Positions 1-9,068 of a stretch of 64,000 nt of DNA are shown here, piece by piece (within the stretch, counting starts at the first letter, position 1; every line of letters starts with the position of its first letter). Below the pieces are notes generated by a model, which did no database searches, was not told where the DNA came from, and worked only from the letters and a program-made list of their open reading frames with translations. The stretch is taken from NCBI GenBank assembly GCA_003130815.1, contig QFDA01000001.1:262131-326130 (forward strand). Reading direction: 5' to 3'. Source of the DNA: Bacteroidetes bacterium SCGC AAA795-G10 (GTDB lineage Bacteria; Bacteroidota; Bacteroidia; Flavobacteriales; Flavobacteriaceae). Position numbers and translations under genes: made by a program.

Positions 1-292
1 CTCCTACGCCTTTGAGGGTGTTTCCTAAGAAAAAATAACCTAATAGGAAAAGACCAGCTCCAACAAAAATAGTTATTACGCCACTACGTCTGTAATCAAT
101 AGGTTCTTTCTTTCTCTCATCAAAAATAGTTAAGAGTTCTTCTAATTTAGAGGGGTTATTTAAGTGTTTTGCAATTTCTACAATTGCTTCTCTTTTGCCT
201 TTTTCATCATGGTATTGCCAAATAAAGACTGATAAAGTAATTATAATTCCTGCAAGTATGCCAAGAATTGGAATAATAAGTTCTGGATTCAT
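1..292 (-). CDS. Small membrane protein, C-terminus cut by window edge
   Basis: Reading on the minus strand from an ATG at 292, 97 codons run without a stop to the window edge, so the 3' end is missing. The protein starts MNPELIIPILGILAG, a hydrophobic N-terminal helix. A charged stretch follows (KREAIVEIAKHLNNP, then an EELLTIF-DERKKEP segment). A second hydrophobic segment (GVITIFVGAGLFLLGYFFLG) comes just before the cut. This layout resembles the DUF6249-type small inner-membrane proteins common in Bacteroidota, but that family assignment is a guess. A good promoter lies just upstream (315-346), so it is probably transcribed separately from the tRNA-Asn gene in front of it. Confidence 0.6.
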   Translation of the reverse strand, partial: MNPELIIPILGILAGIIITLSVFIWQYHDEKGKREAIVEIAKHLNNPSKLEELLTIFDERKKEPIDYRRSGVITIFVGAGLFLLGYFFLGNTLKGVG

Positions 293-314
293 AATGATTT
301 TTTTAAATGTAACG

Positions 315-346
315 CAAACGTAACATTTTAATTTATGAGAAGCAAA
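315..346 (-). promoter_or_regulatory. Bacteroidota-type promoter for the membrane protein gene at 1-292
   Basis: On the minus strand the sequence reads TTTG (346-343), 20 bases, then TACGTTTG (322-315). This matches the Bacteroidota primary sigma factor consensus TTTG-N19..21-TAnnTTTG exactly. The ATG lies 22 bases downstream of the -7 box, giving an expected leader of roughly 18 nt. The transcript start is inferred. Confidence 0.65.
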
Positions 347-364
347 GGTTACATCAAGTTTTTT

Positions 365-400
365 TATAAAAAACCGCTACACTAAAACAGTATAACGGTT
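365..400 (-). terminator. Intrinsic terminator downstream of tRNA-Asn
   Basis: On the minus strand AACCGTTATA (400-391) pairs with TGTAGCGGTT (381-372). This gives a 10-bp stem with two G-T wobbles and a 9-nt loop, followed by a T-rich run. It sits 17 bases after the tRNA-Asn 3' end and is the expected terminator for that gene. Confidence 0.6.
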
Positions 401-416
401 ATATCATTATAAGTTG

Positions 417-490
417 CTCCCCCTCTTGGGCTCGAACCAAGGACCCTCTGATTAACAGTCAGATGCTCTAACCAACTGAGCTAAGGAGGA
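417..490 (-). tRNA. tRNA-Asn (anticodon GTT)
   Basis: The minus strand folds as a 74-nt tRNA. The acceptor stem TCCTCCT pairs with AGGGGGA, the D-arm has TAGCTCAGTTGGTTAGAGC, the anticodon arm is CTGAC-TGTTAAT-CAG type with anticodon GTT, and the T-arm carries GGTTCGAGCC. The CCA end is not encoded (AGCAA follows the discriminator), so it must be added after transcription. A hairpin terminator lies downstream at 365-400. Confidence 0.95.
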
Positions 491-627
491 ATGTAACTAG
501 ATATAGATCTATATGAATCAAAACATATTTTATTCTACAAATAGGTCAGCAAATATAATATTTTTTGTTCTTTGATTTGAATGTGTATTTCAAATAAAAA
601 AAAAATAATAAATTGTAAAGTATAGTT

Positions 628-3600
628 GTGCAAATTATTAATGTGAGACCATTTTCAAAATTTATTAGATTGTTGACTTTAATAGTCTTGCTGACCTTTT
701 TTCGTGGTTTTAGCCAAACCTCAAAAAAACAAATCAATAAATTCACATATTCTCGAATCACCGTATCTGAGGCTGAAAATAAGGGTCTGCCAGTTATAAA
801 AAATAAAAAAACTCTAACAAATAAAACTTCAATATCTACTAATAAAGTATTTTCTGGCAAAAGTAAAAAGTCGTTTAACAAGGTTCCATTTAATTTGAAA
901 AACAAAAGACCATCTCCTCAATTAAGCTTAAACAAATTAAAACCTAATAAAATTGTCACCAAAAAAATTAGTAGTTCTACATCAAAAACTTTGACCTATT
1001 TTAAAAAAAAGGAGTATGAACAAATATCAATCAAATATTCTAAAAATAAAGTTCCGAGATTCATACGTAGTAATTTTATAGGTGACATTTCAAGTTCTAA
1101 TAAAAAAAGTAAAAGGTTAATTGTTAAAGATTATCTGGAAGAGTTAAAAGATATTTTAATGATAAAGGCCCCAAATGATGAATTTGAAATTAAAGAAGAA
1201 ACAAAGGATAAGTTCGGATTAACTCACCTAAAATTCAAACAGGTTTTTAATAAAATTCCCATTTATGCTAAAGAGATAGTTGTTCATTTAGATAAAAAAG
1301 GATATGTAAAATCTTTAAATGGGTCTTACATCTCAACACCCGAAAAAGTAAATACAACAGCCCAGCTAGACGTTGAGAAGGTCAGAGAAAAATTGTCTAA
1401 TATATTTGGAAAAAGTATTGGTGAACTTGAGGATTTAAATGATTCTATAGAACCTGTTTTGGTTATTTATGAGAAAAAAAATCAGCTTTATTTATCATGG
1501 TATATAACAATATATTCCTCTTATATAGATAGATGGAATCTATTTATTGATGACAAAACTGGTGCTATTTTGGATAAGATTTATACAACTTGTACTATCG
1601 ACTCTAATCACAATCACGATAGTAATTTTAGTGAACAAAACATATTAAACAACAAAAAAAAAAATATGTCAAGTTCTACTGGTACAGGTGTTGATTTAAA
1701 TGGTATCGAAAGGAACTTAAATACTTTTTTTTTTAATGATTCTTATTGGCTAATCGATACTACCAAACCATCTTACGATTCCAATTTATCGAACGAGTTA
1801 GATCAGAAAGGAGCAATTCAAACCTTAAAATATAACTCAAATGATGACAATTATTATTATCAAGAAAATCAAAATAACACTTTTGATGATCCCTCTTTAG
1901 TTTCAGCTCATTACAATGCATCAATAGTTTATGATTATTTCTTTAATACATTTCAAAGAAATTCTCTTGATGGCAACGGTGGAAGTACCCTATCTGTGAC
2001 AAATATCAAAGAAAACGGTATCGATGTTGATAATGCATTTTGGAATGGTAGGTTCATAGGTTATGGGAATGGTAAAACTGGTTTCAAGCCACTTGCAGGT
2101 TCACTAGATGTTGCTGCACATGAATTTTCTCATGGGATTGTACAAGCTACTGCAGGGTTAGAATATAAAGATGAGTCGGGAGCACTAAATGAGTCATTTG
2201 CTGATATTTTTGGAGTAATGGTTGATAGGGACGATTGGACACTTGGAGAAGAAATCGTAAATCTTGAATATTATCCTAATGGGGTTTTAAGAAGTTTGGA
2301 AGAACCAGTATTGGGGTATCAGCCTTCACACTATGATGATTACAATATTGAGGGAGGTGTTCATACAAACAGTGGCATTCCAAACAAAGCCTTTTATATT
2401 ATAGCTAGTTCGATAGGAAAGGATAAAGCGGAACAAATTTATTATCGTGCTCTAACCACCTATCTCACAAGAAGTTCAGATTTTCTTGACTTAAGAATAG
2501 GGCTGGAAGAAAGTGCGATAGATATTTATGGCTCTAATTCTGCTGAATTAATTTCCGTAAAAGAAGGGCTTGATGCTGTTGGAATTTTATTTGAAGAAGT
2601 TGAATCGGCAAGTAAAATAGAAGTTGATGGCACAGATTATATTTTATCTTATGATACTGATCCTAGCAATCAAACTACTTTTTACATTTCAGATCCTTTT
2701 GCAGAGGAATTTGTGGCGATATCAGAAACAGAAATTATGACTAAGCCCTCTATATCATCCGATGGATATTTCTTAATTTTTATAACAGAAGAAAATAATT
2801 TAAATGCTATTTCTTTAGAAAGTGAGAACATTTATGAATATGTTTTTGATGATTCTGGTATATGGAACTCTGTTGCAATATCAAAGGATAAAAGTAAAAT
2901 TGCTCTTACAACAACGGATTCTGATGATAAAAATATTTACATCTATGATTTTATCAATAGTAAATGGAAAACCTTCGAATTATATACACCAACTACAGCT
3001 CAAGGAGGCTTAAAAAGTGACCAGATTTTATACGCTGATGCACTAGAGTGGGACAACAGAAGTGAAAGTATAATTTTTGATCAGCTTAATAGAATTAAAC
3101 GAGGAAATGGTGAAGATTTAGAGTACTGGGATATTGGAATTATGGAGGTTTGGGACTCAGAAAAAAATAGGTTTGGAAGTGGAAATATTTTTAGACTTTA
3201 CTCACAAATTCCAGAAAATGTTAATATAGCTTATCCATCCATATCAAAGACAACTAATAACATATTAGCATTTGACTATATTGAGGAAATAGATGGTGAA
3301 TTTTATCCTTACGTTGTCTTGTTAGATATTGAAAAAGGTGACTTTAATTTTTTTGAAAATAATAGCTTAGACTACTCTATACCAAGTTTCGCAACATTAG
3401 ACAATCAAATTATTTATACAAAAGTAGATCAAGAGGGATCTAGTGATATTTACTCAAGACAAATAAGTGATTTTCTTGTTCCCTCTGATCAGGAATCACT
3501 TTTAATCCCATTTGCAGATTACGGTATATGGTTTAACCAAGGTCAGAGAGATTTTGATAAAGATGGAGTATTGGACGATATTGACAGATGTCCTAATTCT

Positions 3601-5262
3601 CCAGCTGGAGTTCCTGTTGATGATGACGGTTGTGCCGTATCTCAAAAAGATACGGACCAAGATGGTATATATGATAATCAAGATAATTGTGTTGAAGTTC
3701 CTAATGAAAACCAAATTGACACTGATAATGATGGAATTGGAAATACATGTGATGAAGATGACGATGGCGATGGAATTGAAGATGAGCGTGACCTTTGTCC
3801 AGATACACCTCTAGATTCAAAAGTTGACATTAATGGATGCAAAATATTTAGTTTACCCAAAAATAATTTTTCACTCTCAGTTAAAGAGATTTCCTGCGTT
3901 GGAAATGACGATGGCGAAATTGTTTTCAGTGCGGAAGATAAATCTTATGATTATCTGGCTTCGATCTCTAATAAATCTTCTTTGAAATTAGAGAGAAGTA
4001 ATTCTAAGAATAATTTTGATGAAGTTTGTGATAATTTTGATTATACTGAATGCACACCCAAAATATATGTAACACTTAACGATCCTCAAACATTTGATGA
4101 TTTATCTGATTATGAAGTTTCTAATTGTTATAGCAATGTTCAAAGTGTTCAAACTGGAGAAGAACTAGAATCTTTTTATATTTCTTATACATATACATGT
4201 AATATGAATTATACTATGGGTCTTGGGTCTAAATTATTTTACAGTAATACGAAAAATGAAAATGGACTCTATTATAATTATGAACTTTTATCATCCAGCC
4301 AAATGTTTTTCGAGCCCGCTCTATATCCCTTAAAACCTATTTATGAAAATAAACTATATCAAAATTTCTTTACAATTGCTTTCTTAGGGGATAGAGAGGG
4401 TGAAATATGTGATGGAACATTTTCATGCAGAGTAGCCTATGAACCTGGGACAACTCAAAGATATATTTTTAAAGGCGAGGTAAAAGATAATGCAATACCC
4501 GGCAGCTATATTTTTCAGTTTTTATCTGTGATGGGAGATGATTCAGTTCTTCCTGGAACTCAGTTTGGTGTCAATTCTCAAATTATTATTTCAGAATCAA
4601 GTGATCCAATAAGTGATTCAACAGGACAAACAAATGAAAGTTCTGACATAGACTCAACAGATGACAACCTGATAAAATTAAACTCTTTAAATAATCATTC
4701 TGGAAATTTCAAAAATTTAAAACATGGTACTTATGATATATGTATAAAAGTAGTTGGTCAAGAGGACTACGAGCAATGTTTTGAACTAACTGTAAAAGAA
4801 CCTGAACCGTTAACTGCCACTTCGAAAGTAAATAAAACAGATAAAGCTGTTGAGTTTAATTTAAGTGGCTCCAAGTTTTACTACATAAACCATAATAATG
4901 AGATAAAAGTTGTGGATAATAATAATCCAACAATTAGATTAAAACCTGGATTAAACCATATTGAAATTTCGACAGATAAATCGTGTCAGGGAAAATATTT
5001 AGAAGAAATTTTTGTAAGTGAAGAAATTCAATTTTATCCAAATCCAACAATTAATTATGTAAACTTTTATATAAATGGACAAGACAATTTTATAGATATT
5101 AAAATTTTTGATTCTTCTGGTAAATTAAATAAAAGCTGCATGGAAGAGATTTCTTCTTCAAGAAAAGTTGAAGTTGATTTTAGTGATCTTTTCAAAGGAG
5201 TCTACATTGTAAAACTAAAGGGTCAAACAGTGGAGAAAACAATAAAAATTATAAAAGAATGA
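628..5262 (+). CDS. T9SS-secreted M4 (thermolysin-like) metallopeptidase with TSP3 repeats
   Basis: Secreted zinc endopeptidase of 1544 residues. A signal peptide (FIRLLTLIVLLTFFRGFSQ) is followed by a Lys/Ser-rich linker (about 33-135) and an FTP/PepSY-type propeptide (about 135-330). The M4 catalytic domain (about 350-650) has HEFSH at 498-502, the third zinc ligand Glu522 in NESFAD (24 residues on, as in thermolysin), and the catalytic His in GGVHTNSGIPNKAF. Residues about 660-965 look like a beta-propeller of TolB/PD40 type. Calcium-binding TSP3 repeats (DKDGVLDDIDRC, DNDGIGNTCDEDDDGDG) span about 974-1073. A SprB-like module carrying a Cys-containing insert follows, then a type A T9SS sorting domain (YPNPTINYVNF onward, 1466-1544). 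The start is GTG 628 or GTG 643; no ATG is available. The stop overlaps the next gene by 4 nt (ATGA). Confidence 0.9.
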   Translation: MQIINVRPFSKFIRLLTLIVLLTFFRGFSQTSKKQINKFTYSRITVSEAENKGLPVIKNKKTLTNKTSISTNKVFSGKSKKSFNKVPFNLKNKRPSPQLSLNKLKPNKIVTKKISSSTSKTLTYFKKKEYEQISIKYSKNKVPRFIRSNFIGDISSSNKKSKRLIVKDYLEELKDILMIKAPNDEFEIKEETKDKFGLTHLKFKQVFNKIPIYAKEIVVHLDKKGYVKSLNGSYISTPEKVNTTAQLDVEKVREKLSNIFGKSIGELEDLNDSIEPVLVIYEKKNQLYLSWYITIYSSYIDRWNLFIDDKTGAILDKIYTTCTIDSNHNHDSNFSEQNILNNKKKNMSSSTGTGVDLNGIERNLNTFFFNDSYWLIDTTKPSYDSNLSNELDQKGAIQTLKYNSNDDNYYYQENQNNTFDDPSLVSAHYNASIVYDYFFNTFQRNSLDGNGGSTLSVTNIKENGIDVDNAFWNGRFIGYGNGKTGFKPLAGSLDVAAHEFSHGIVQATAGLEYKDESGALNESFADIFGVMVDRDDWTLGEEIVNLEYYPNGVLRSLEEPVLGYQPSHYDDYNIEGGVHTNSGIPNKAFYIIASSIGKDKAEQIYYRALTTYLTRSSDFLDLRIGLEESAIDIYGSNSAELISVKEGLDAVGILFEEVESASKIEVDGTDYILSYDTDPSNQTTFYISDPFAEEFVAISETEIMTKPSISSDGYFLIFITEENNLNAISLESENIYEYVFDDSGIWNSVAISKDKSKIALTTTDSDDKNIYIYDFINSKWKTFELYTPTTAQGGLKSDQILYADALEWDNRSESIIFDQLNRIKRGNGEDLEYWDIGIMEVWDSEKNRFGSGNIFRLYSQIPENVNIAYPSISKTTNNILAFDYIEEIDGEFYPYVVLLDIEKGDFNFFENNSLDYSIPSFATLDNQIIYTKVDQEGSSDIYSRQISDFLVPSDQESLLIPFADYGIWFNQGQRDFDKDGVLDDIDRCPNSPAGVPVDDDGCAVSQKDTDQDGIYDNQDNCVEVPNENQIDTDNDGIGNTCDEDDDGDGIEDERDLCPDTPLDSKVDINGCKIFSLPKNNFSLSVKEISCVGNDDGEIVFSAEDKSYDYLASISNKSSLKLERSNSKNNFDEVCDNFDYTECTPKIYVTLNDPQTFDDLSDYEVSNCYSNVQSVQTGEELESFYISYTYTCNMNYTMGLGSKLFYSNTKNENGLYYNYELLSSSQMFFEPALYPLKPIYENKLYQNFFTIAFLGDREGEICDGTFSCRVAYEPGTTQRYIFKGEVKDNAIPGSYIFQFLSVMGDDSVLPGTQFGVNSQIIISESSDPISDSTGQTNESSDIDSTDDNLIKLNSLNNHSGNFKNLKHGTYDICIKVVGQEDYEQCFELTVKEPEPLTATSKVNKTDKAVEFNLSGSKFYYINHNNEIKVVDNNNPTIRLKPGLNHIEISTDKSCQGKYLEEIFVSEEIQFYPNPTINYVNFYINGQDNFIDIKIFDSSGKLNKSCMEEISSSRKVEVDFSDLFKGVYIVKLKGQTVEKTIKIIKE

Positions 5263-6008
5263 AAATTAAAAGTTTAATTATTTTTTTATTTTTAATTGAG
5301 GCTGCATTAATTGTAAATTCTTGCAGTAATGAAGGCAGCTCTAATGATGAAAATTTAGTTGTTCAAAATTCAACTCCTGCTGAGGTCAGTCCTCCTTCGG
5401 CAGCTAATCTTTTATATCCTGAAAAAGATGAGATATGCCAGACTGGTATATCAGTATCTGATAGACAAGCTAAAGTAAACTTTCAATGGAACGCGTCCAA
5501 TAATACAGATTCATACGATCTTAAAATCACAAATCTTAAAAATGATCAACTGACTAATATTAACAGTATATCTGAAACTTCAAATGAAGTTACCTTGGAT
5601 AAAGGAACTCCCTACTCATGGCAAATAGTTTCAAAAAGAAGTGGTACTTCGGAAACAGCAACATCAAGTAGTTGGAAATTTTACCTTTCAGGTGAGGGAT
5701 TATCAAATTATCCTCCATATCCAGCTGAGCTAATATCACCAACATCAGGAAAATCATTTGCATCTTCAACTAATTCTGTCGAATTATCTTGGGAAGGGAG
5801 TCACCCTGAAGGGGAATTAATAACTTATACTCTATTCTTTGATAATCTTGATGGTCTTCAAGAGCCATTAACAGATAATAAAAATATTACTTCAAAATCA
5901 AAAATTGTAGACGTAGACTCAGGAAACACCTACTATTGGCGAGTGAAAACAACTGATACAAATCTAAATAGTTCTTATTCTCAAATCTTTTCATTTATTG
6001 TTGATTAA
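5259..6008 (+). CDS. Surface lipoprotein with two FN3-like domains, partner of the T9SS peptidase
   Basis: A 249-residue lipoprotein. The signal sequence ends at Cys22 (IVNSC), followed by SNEGSSNDE, an acidic stretch like the Bacteroidota surface-export signal. Two beta-rich domains resembling fibronectin type III follow: about 45-150, with YSWQIVSKRSGT and SWKFYLSGEG, and about 155-249, with YPAELISPTSGKSF, VELSWEGSHPEG and TYYWRVKTTDTN. The protein is clearly paralogous to the lipoprotein at 45859-46569, which also sits directly behind a giant T9SS protein. Its start codon overlaps the peptidase stop (ATGA), implying translational coupling. The function is not known; an outer-surface tether or binding partner for the secreted product is an inference from the repeated pairing. 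Confidence 0.8.
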   Translation: MKIKSLIIFLFLIEAALIVNSCSNEGSSNDENLVVQNSTPAEVSPPSAANLLYPEKDEICQTGISVSDRQAKVNFQWNASNNTDSYDLKITNLKNDQLTNINSISETSNEVTLDKGTPYSWQIVSKRSGTSETATSSSWKFYLSGEGLSNYPPYPAELISPTSGKSFASSTNSVELSWEGSHPEGELITYTLFFDNLDGLQEPLTDNKNITSKSKIVDVDSGNTYYWRVKTTDTNLNSSYSQIFSFIVD

Positions 6009-6076
6009 ACAATATACATTAGCTCTTGAAAGAGAATTTAATTGTTAAATTGAAAACAAAATTTTGATTATTTAAA

Positions 6077-6646
6077 TTGAAAACGAAAACATTTACTCTT
6101 TTATTTATACTTTATCAATCTATTTCTATGGCTCAACAATATGAAACACAAAGTTTTGACCTAATTAAGAAAGTTGATGAAGCTGAAATCCGCTTCTATC
6201 CACCCGCTGTCAAAATAAGATCATCTAGAAAAAATGGGTTTGGAGCCTTGTTTGGTTACATATCAGGTAGAAATTCAAGGGATCAAAAAATTGCTATGAC
6301 AACCCCGGTATATCTGGGAAAAAATGAAGATAATGAAATGATGGAATTTGTACTTCCTAGATCAATTGACAAAAGTAACGCACCCGAACCTCTGTCAGAA
6401 AAAGTTGAAGTTTATGAATCTAGATCTGGTTATTATATTGCTCATTCTTTTGGAGGATATGCTTTCGACTGGGCAGTAACCAGAGTTAGGAAAAATTTGG
6501 AAGAAATAGCATTTAGAAATAAAATAAAATTAATTGGTGACCCATTTGTATTGGTCTATGATTCCCCCTATAAAATAATTAATCGTAAAAATGAAGTCCT
6601 GTTCGAGGTTGATTTTGAATCAATAGGTAAAAAAGATTCTAAGTGA
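6077..6646 (+). CDS. SOUL family heme-binding protein
   Basis: A 189-residue protein with a short signal peptide (FTLLFILYQSISMAQ). It has the SOUL/HBP fold signatures: YETQSFDLIKKVDEAEIRFYPPAVKI, AMTTPVYLG, MEFVLPRSI and YESRSGYYIAHSFGGYAFD. SOUL proteins bind heme or tetrapyrroles; the periplasmic location is inferred from the signal peptide. The most likely start is TTG 6077, because the only downstream ATG in frame would cut into the signal peptide. Its 3' end overlaps the convergent rseP gene by 8 bases. Confidence 0.85.
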   Translation: MKTKTFTLLFILYQSISMAQQYETQSFDLIKKVDEAEIRFYPPAVKIRSSRKNGFGALFGYISGRNSRDQKIAMTTPVYLGKNEDNEMMEFVLPRSIDKSNAPEPLSEKVEVYESRSGYYIAHSFGGYAFDWAVTRVRKNLEEIAFRNKIKLIGDPFVLVYDSPYKIINRKNEVLFEVDFESIGKKDSK

Positions 6647-7955
6647 AAATTGCCCTGTAAATATCATTCCCATTAGCATATAAAACTAATGACAAAAGCA
6701 AAAAGAATCCAAACATTTGTGCATATTCCATAAACTTGTCGTTCGGTTTTCTTCCAGTAACAATCTCATAAAAAAGAAACATCACGTGCCCACCATCAAG
6801 TGCAGGAATAGGTAAAATATTCATGAAAGCTAAAATAATAGATATTAATGCTGTACTTGACCAAAAGCCTTTCCAGTCCCATTGACTAGGAAACATATTA
6901 CCAATTGCCCCAAACCCTCCTAGTTGCGAAGCTCCTTTGGGTGTAAATATATACTTAAATTGTGCGATATAATCTCTTAAGGTCCAATACCCATAGTCAA
7001 AACCCTCAACTATACTTTCGCCTAAACTTAATTTCTCTAATTCAAAGGAGAAAAAGTCTGTTTTTGGATAAACCCCTAAAGTACCGTCCCCCCTTGTTAC
7101 TGTTCTAAATGAAATGGCACTTTGATTTCTTTCAACAACTAAATCAATTTCTTTAGAATCTTTTGTCATATTATTTTTAAAGTCACTCCAACTGGAAATT
7201 TTATTGCCATTCAAGCTTAATATTTTATCATTTGACAGAAGTCCAATTTTACTTGCTGGGGAATTTGGAATAACACTGTCAATCATAGCGGGGAAGACAG
7301 GAACAAATGGAATCATTTGACCAGATTCAAAAATTTGAGTACCAATATCGTCTGGTATATAAATTGTAGCTAGACCCCCATTTTTTCTTCTTACTCTCAC
7401 TTCATTAACCTCCCGAAGTAAAAAATATTTATTAATGTCTAATACATTTTCTAAGCTCTCCCCATCTACACTCAGAATTTGATCTCCTGTTTCAAAACCT
7501 AGCTGGGAAACAATAGGTGTAGGATCTAAGCCCAATGGCAAGTCTTCTGATGCCAGGGTGTATTTCCCCCATACAAAGAGTATCATCATATAAATCAGAA
7601 ATCCGAGAATAAGATTAACAGTTACTCCTCCTAGCATTATGATTAAACGTTGCCATGCTGGTTTGGATCTAAATTCCCATGGCTTTGGAGGTTGTAACAT
7701 TTGTTCCTTATCCATACTTTCATCTATCATACCTGATATTTTAACATAACCTCCTAGTGGTAACCATCCTATACCGTAAGTAGTTTCACCTATTTTCTTT
7801 TTTAGTAGGGCAAATTTGACATCAAAAAAAAGAAAGAATTTTTCAACTCTTGTCTTGAAAATACGAGCTGGGATAAAATGCCCTAACTCATGTAGTATAA
7901 TTAGTAAGGATAAGCTCAAAAGCAATTGAACAGCTTTAACAATAAAAGGGCTCAT
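6639..7955 (-). CDS. rseP: RseP-type site-2 zinc protease
   Basis: A 438-residue intramembrane metalloprotease that cuts transmembrane anti-sigma factors and clears remnant signal peptides. The zinc motif HELGH is at residues 22-26 in the first membrane helix. The second metal-binding motif is in ILPIPALDGGH near the C-terminus. PDZ-type regions lie between (ETGDQILSVDGESL and ASKIGLLSNDKILSLNGNKI). Length and topology match the family. The minus strand carries a TAATTTTG -7 box at 7980-7973 with a T-rich element 20 bases upstream, so it probably has its own promoter, divergent from the Sco1 gene. Confidence 0.93.
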   Translation of the reverse strand: MSPFIVKAVQLLLSLSLLIILHELGHFIPARIFKTRVEKFFLFFDVKFALLKKKIGETTYGIGWLPLGGYVKISGMIDESMDKEQMLQPPKPWEFRSKPAWQRLIIMLGGVTVNLILGFLIYMMILFVWGKYTLASEDLPLGLDPTPIVSQLGFETGDQILSVDGESLENVLDINKYFLLREVNEVRVRRKNGGLATIYIPDDIGTQIFESGQMIPFVPVFPAMIDSVIPNSPASKIGLLSNDKILSLNGNKISSWSDFKNNMTKDSKEIDLVVERNQSAISFRTVTRGDGTLGVYPKTDFFSFELEKLSLGESIVEGFDYGYWTLRDYIAQFKYIFTPKGASQLGGFGAIGNMFPSQWDWKGFWSSTALISIILAFMNILPIPALDGGHVMFLFYEIVTGRKPNDKFMEYAQMFGFFLLLSLVLYANGNDIYRAIFT

Positions 7956-8082
7956 ATTAAAATTTTAAGGAGCAAAATTAGTACAATCGATACCATAATA
8001 AAAATGAAATTCAATTGGATTTAAATTAGTTTTTAAATATTAGGCTAAATATAGATTATAAATACTCTAAATTTGCGAAAAA

Positions 8083-8769
8083 ATGAGGCTTATGATTAAA
8101 TTCTTTAATCGCTACAAAACTTTTTTTGCAATAATGACCGTTATTTCATCTATTATTCTTCTGCTGTTTTATAATGCTCTTAAACCAGAAGAAAAATTAC
8201 CTGTGTATCAACCAGCATCGGTAAATTATGAATTGGTGGATCAAAGCTTGCAACATATTAAAAAGTTTCATAGAATAGGTTCTTTTTCTTTAACCAATCA
8301 AAATGGTCTAAATGTGACAGAACAGGATTTTAAAGATAAAATTTATGTTGCAGATTTTTTCTTTACTACCTGTCCAGGAATATGTCCAAAGATGACTGCA
8401 AATATGGGATTGATACAAGAAGCTTTGAAAGAGGATAATCAAGTCAAATTAGTTTCTTTTAGTGTAACACCAGAAATAGACTCTGTCCCTCAGCTTAAAA
8501 AATATGCAATTGAAAAAGGGGTCATAGACTCTAAATGGAATCTTTTGACTGGTGATAAAAAACATATCTATGACTTAGCACGAAAGTCATTTTTTGCAGC
8601 GAAAAATGATGGTGATGGTGGAAAAAATGATATGATACATACTGAGAATTTCATTTTAGTTGATCCAGATAAACGTATTAGAGGATTTTATGACGGTACG
8701 GACACATCTGAAATGAAATCGCTACTTTATGACATACGAGTTCTAAAAAAAGAGTACCCTAGTTCTTAA
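8083..8769 (+). CDS. SCO1/SenC family copper chaperone
   Basis: A 228-residue membrane-anchored thioredoxin-fold protein that delivers copper to the CuA site of cytochrome oxidase. One N-terminal membrane helix (about 12-31) is followed by a SCO domain with the copper-binding Cys97-Pro-Gly-Ile-Cys101 motif (TTCPGICPKM) and the conserved His186 in DMIHTENFILVDPD. The start is ATG 8083 or ATG 8092. The TAAATTTG box at 8068-8075 lies so close that translation from 8083 would be almost leaderless. The feo genes follow 68 bases downstream. Confidence 0.92.
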   Translation: MRLMIKFFNRYKTFFAIMTVISSIILLLFYNALKPEEKLPVYQPASVNYELVDQSLQHIKKFHRIGSFSLTNQNGLNVTEQDFKDKIYVADFFFTTCPGICPKMTANMGLIQEALKEDNQVKLVSFSVTPEIDSVPQLKKYAIEKGVIDSKWNLLTGDKKHIYDLARKSFFAAKNDGDGGKNDMIHTENFILVDPDKRIRGFYDGTDTSEMKSLLYDIRVLKKEYPSS

Positions 8770-8837
8770 TTTTATATCAGTTGACAAATTTTGGAATGTA
8801 ATTTCCCTACTTTTACTCTTTAAAATCATTCTAGATA

Positions 8838-9065
8838 ATGATCCCATTAAGTCAGCTAAAATTTGGTGAAAATGCATGTATCGAATCAATTGAAATTGAT
8901 AAAATCCCATTAAAACTAATTGAAATGGGCTGTTTACCCGGCAACTTTATTACAATAATTCAAAAAGCTCCATTTGACGACCCACTATACCTCAAAGTTG
9001 ATGAGACCCATCTTGCAATAAGAAAAGAAACGGCCAAATTCATTTTTGTTAAGCTAATCAAATAA
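8838..9065 (+). CDS. feoA: Ferrous iron transport protein A
   Basis: A 75-residue SH3-like cytosolic protein (MIPLSQLKFGENACIESI...LIEMGCLPGNFITIIQKAP...LAIRKETAKFIFV). This is the typical FeoA core with the MGCLPG turn. FeoA modulates the FeoB ferrous iron channel. It lies 3 bases ahead of feoB in an obvious feoA-feoB operon. No Fur box was identified upstream by eye. Confidence 0.93.
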   Translation: MIPLSQLKFGENACIESIEIDKIPLKLIEMGCLPGNFITIIQKAPFDDPLYLKVDETHLAIRKETAKFIFVKLIK

Positions 9066-9068
9066 AAT

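Noticed and set aside
546-905. Minus-strand 119-codon open frame opposite the start of the M4 peptidase
   Set aside because: Low-complexity hydrophobic translation of AT-rich antisense; the signal peptide and propeptide on the plus strand account for the region.
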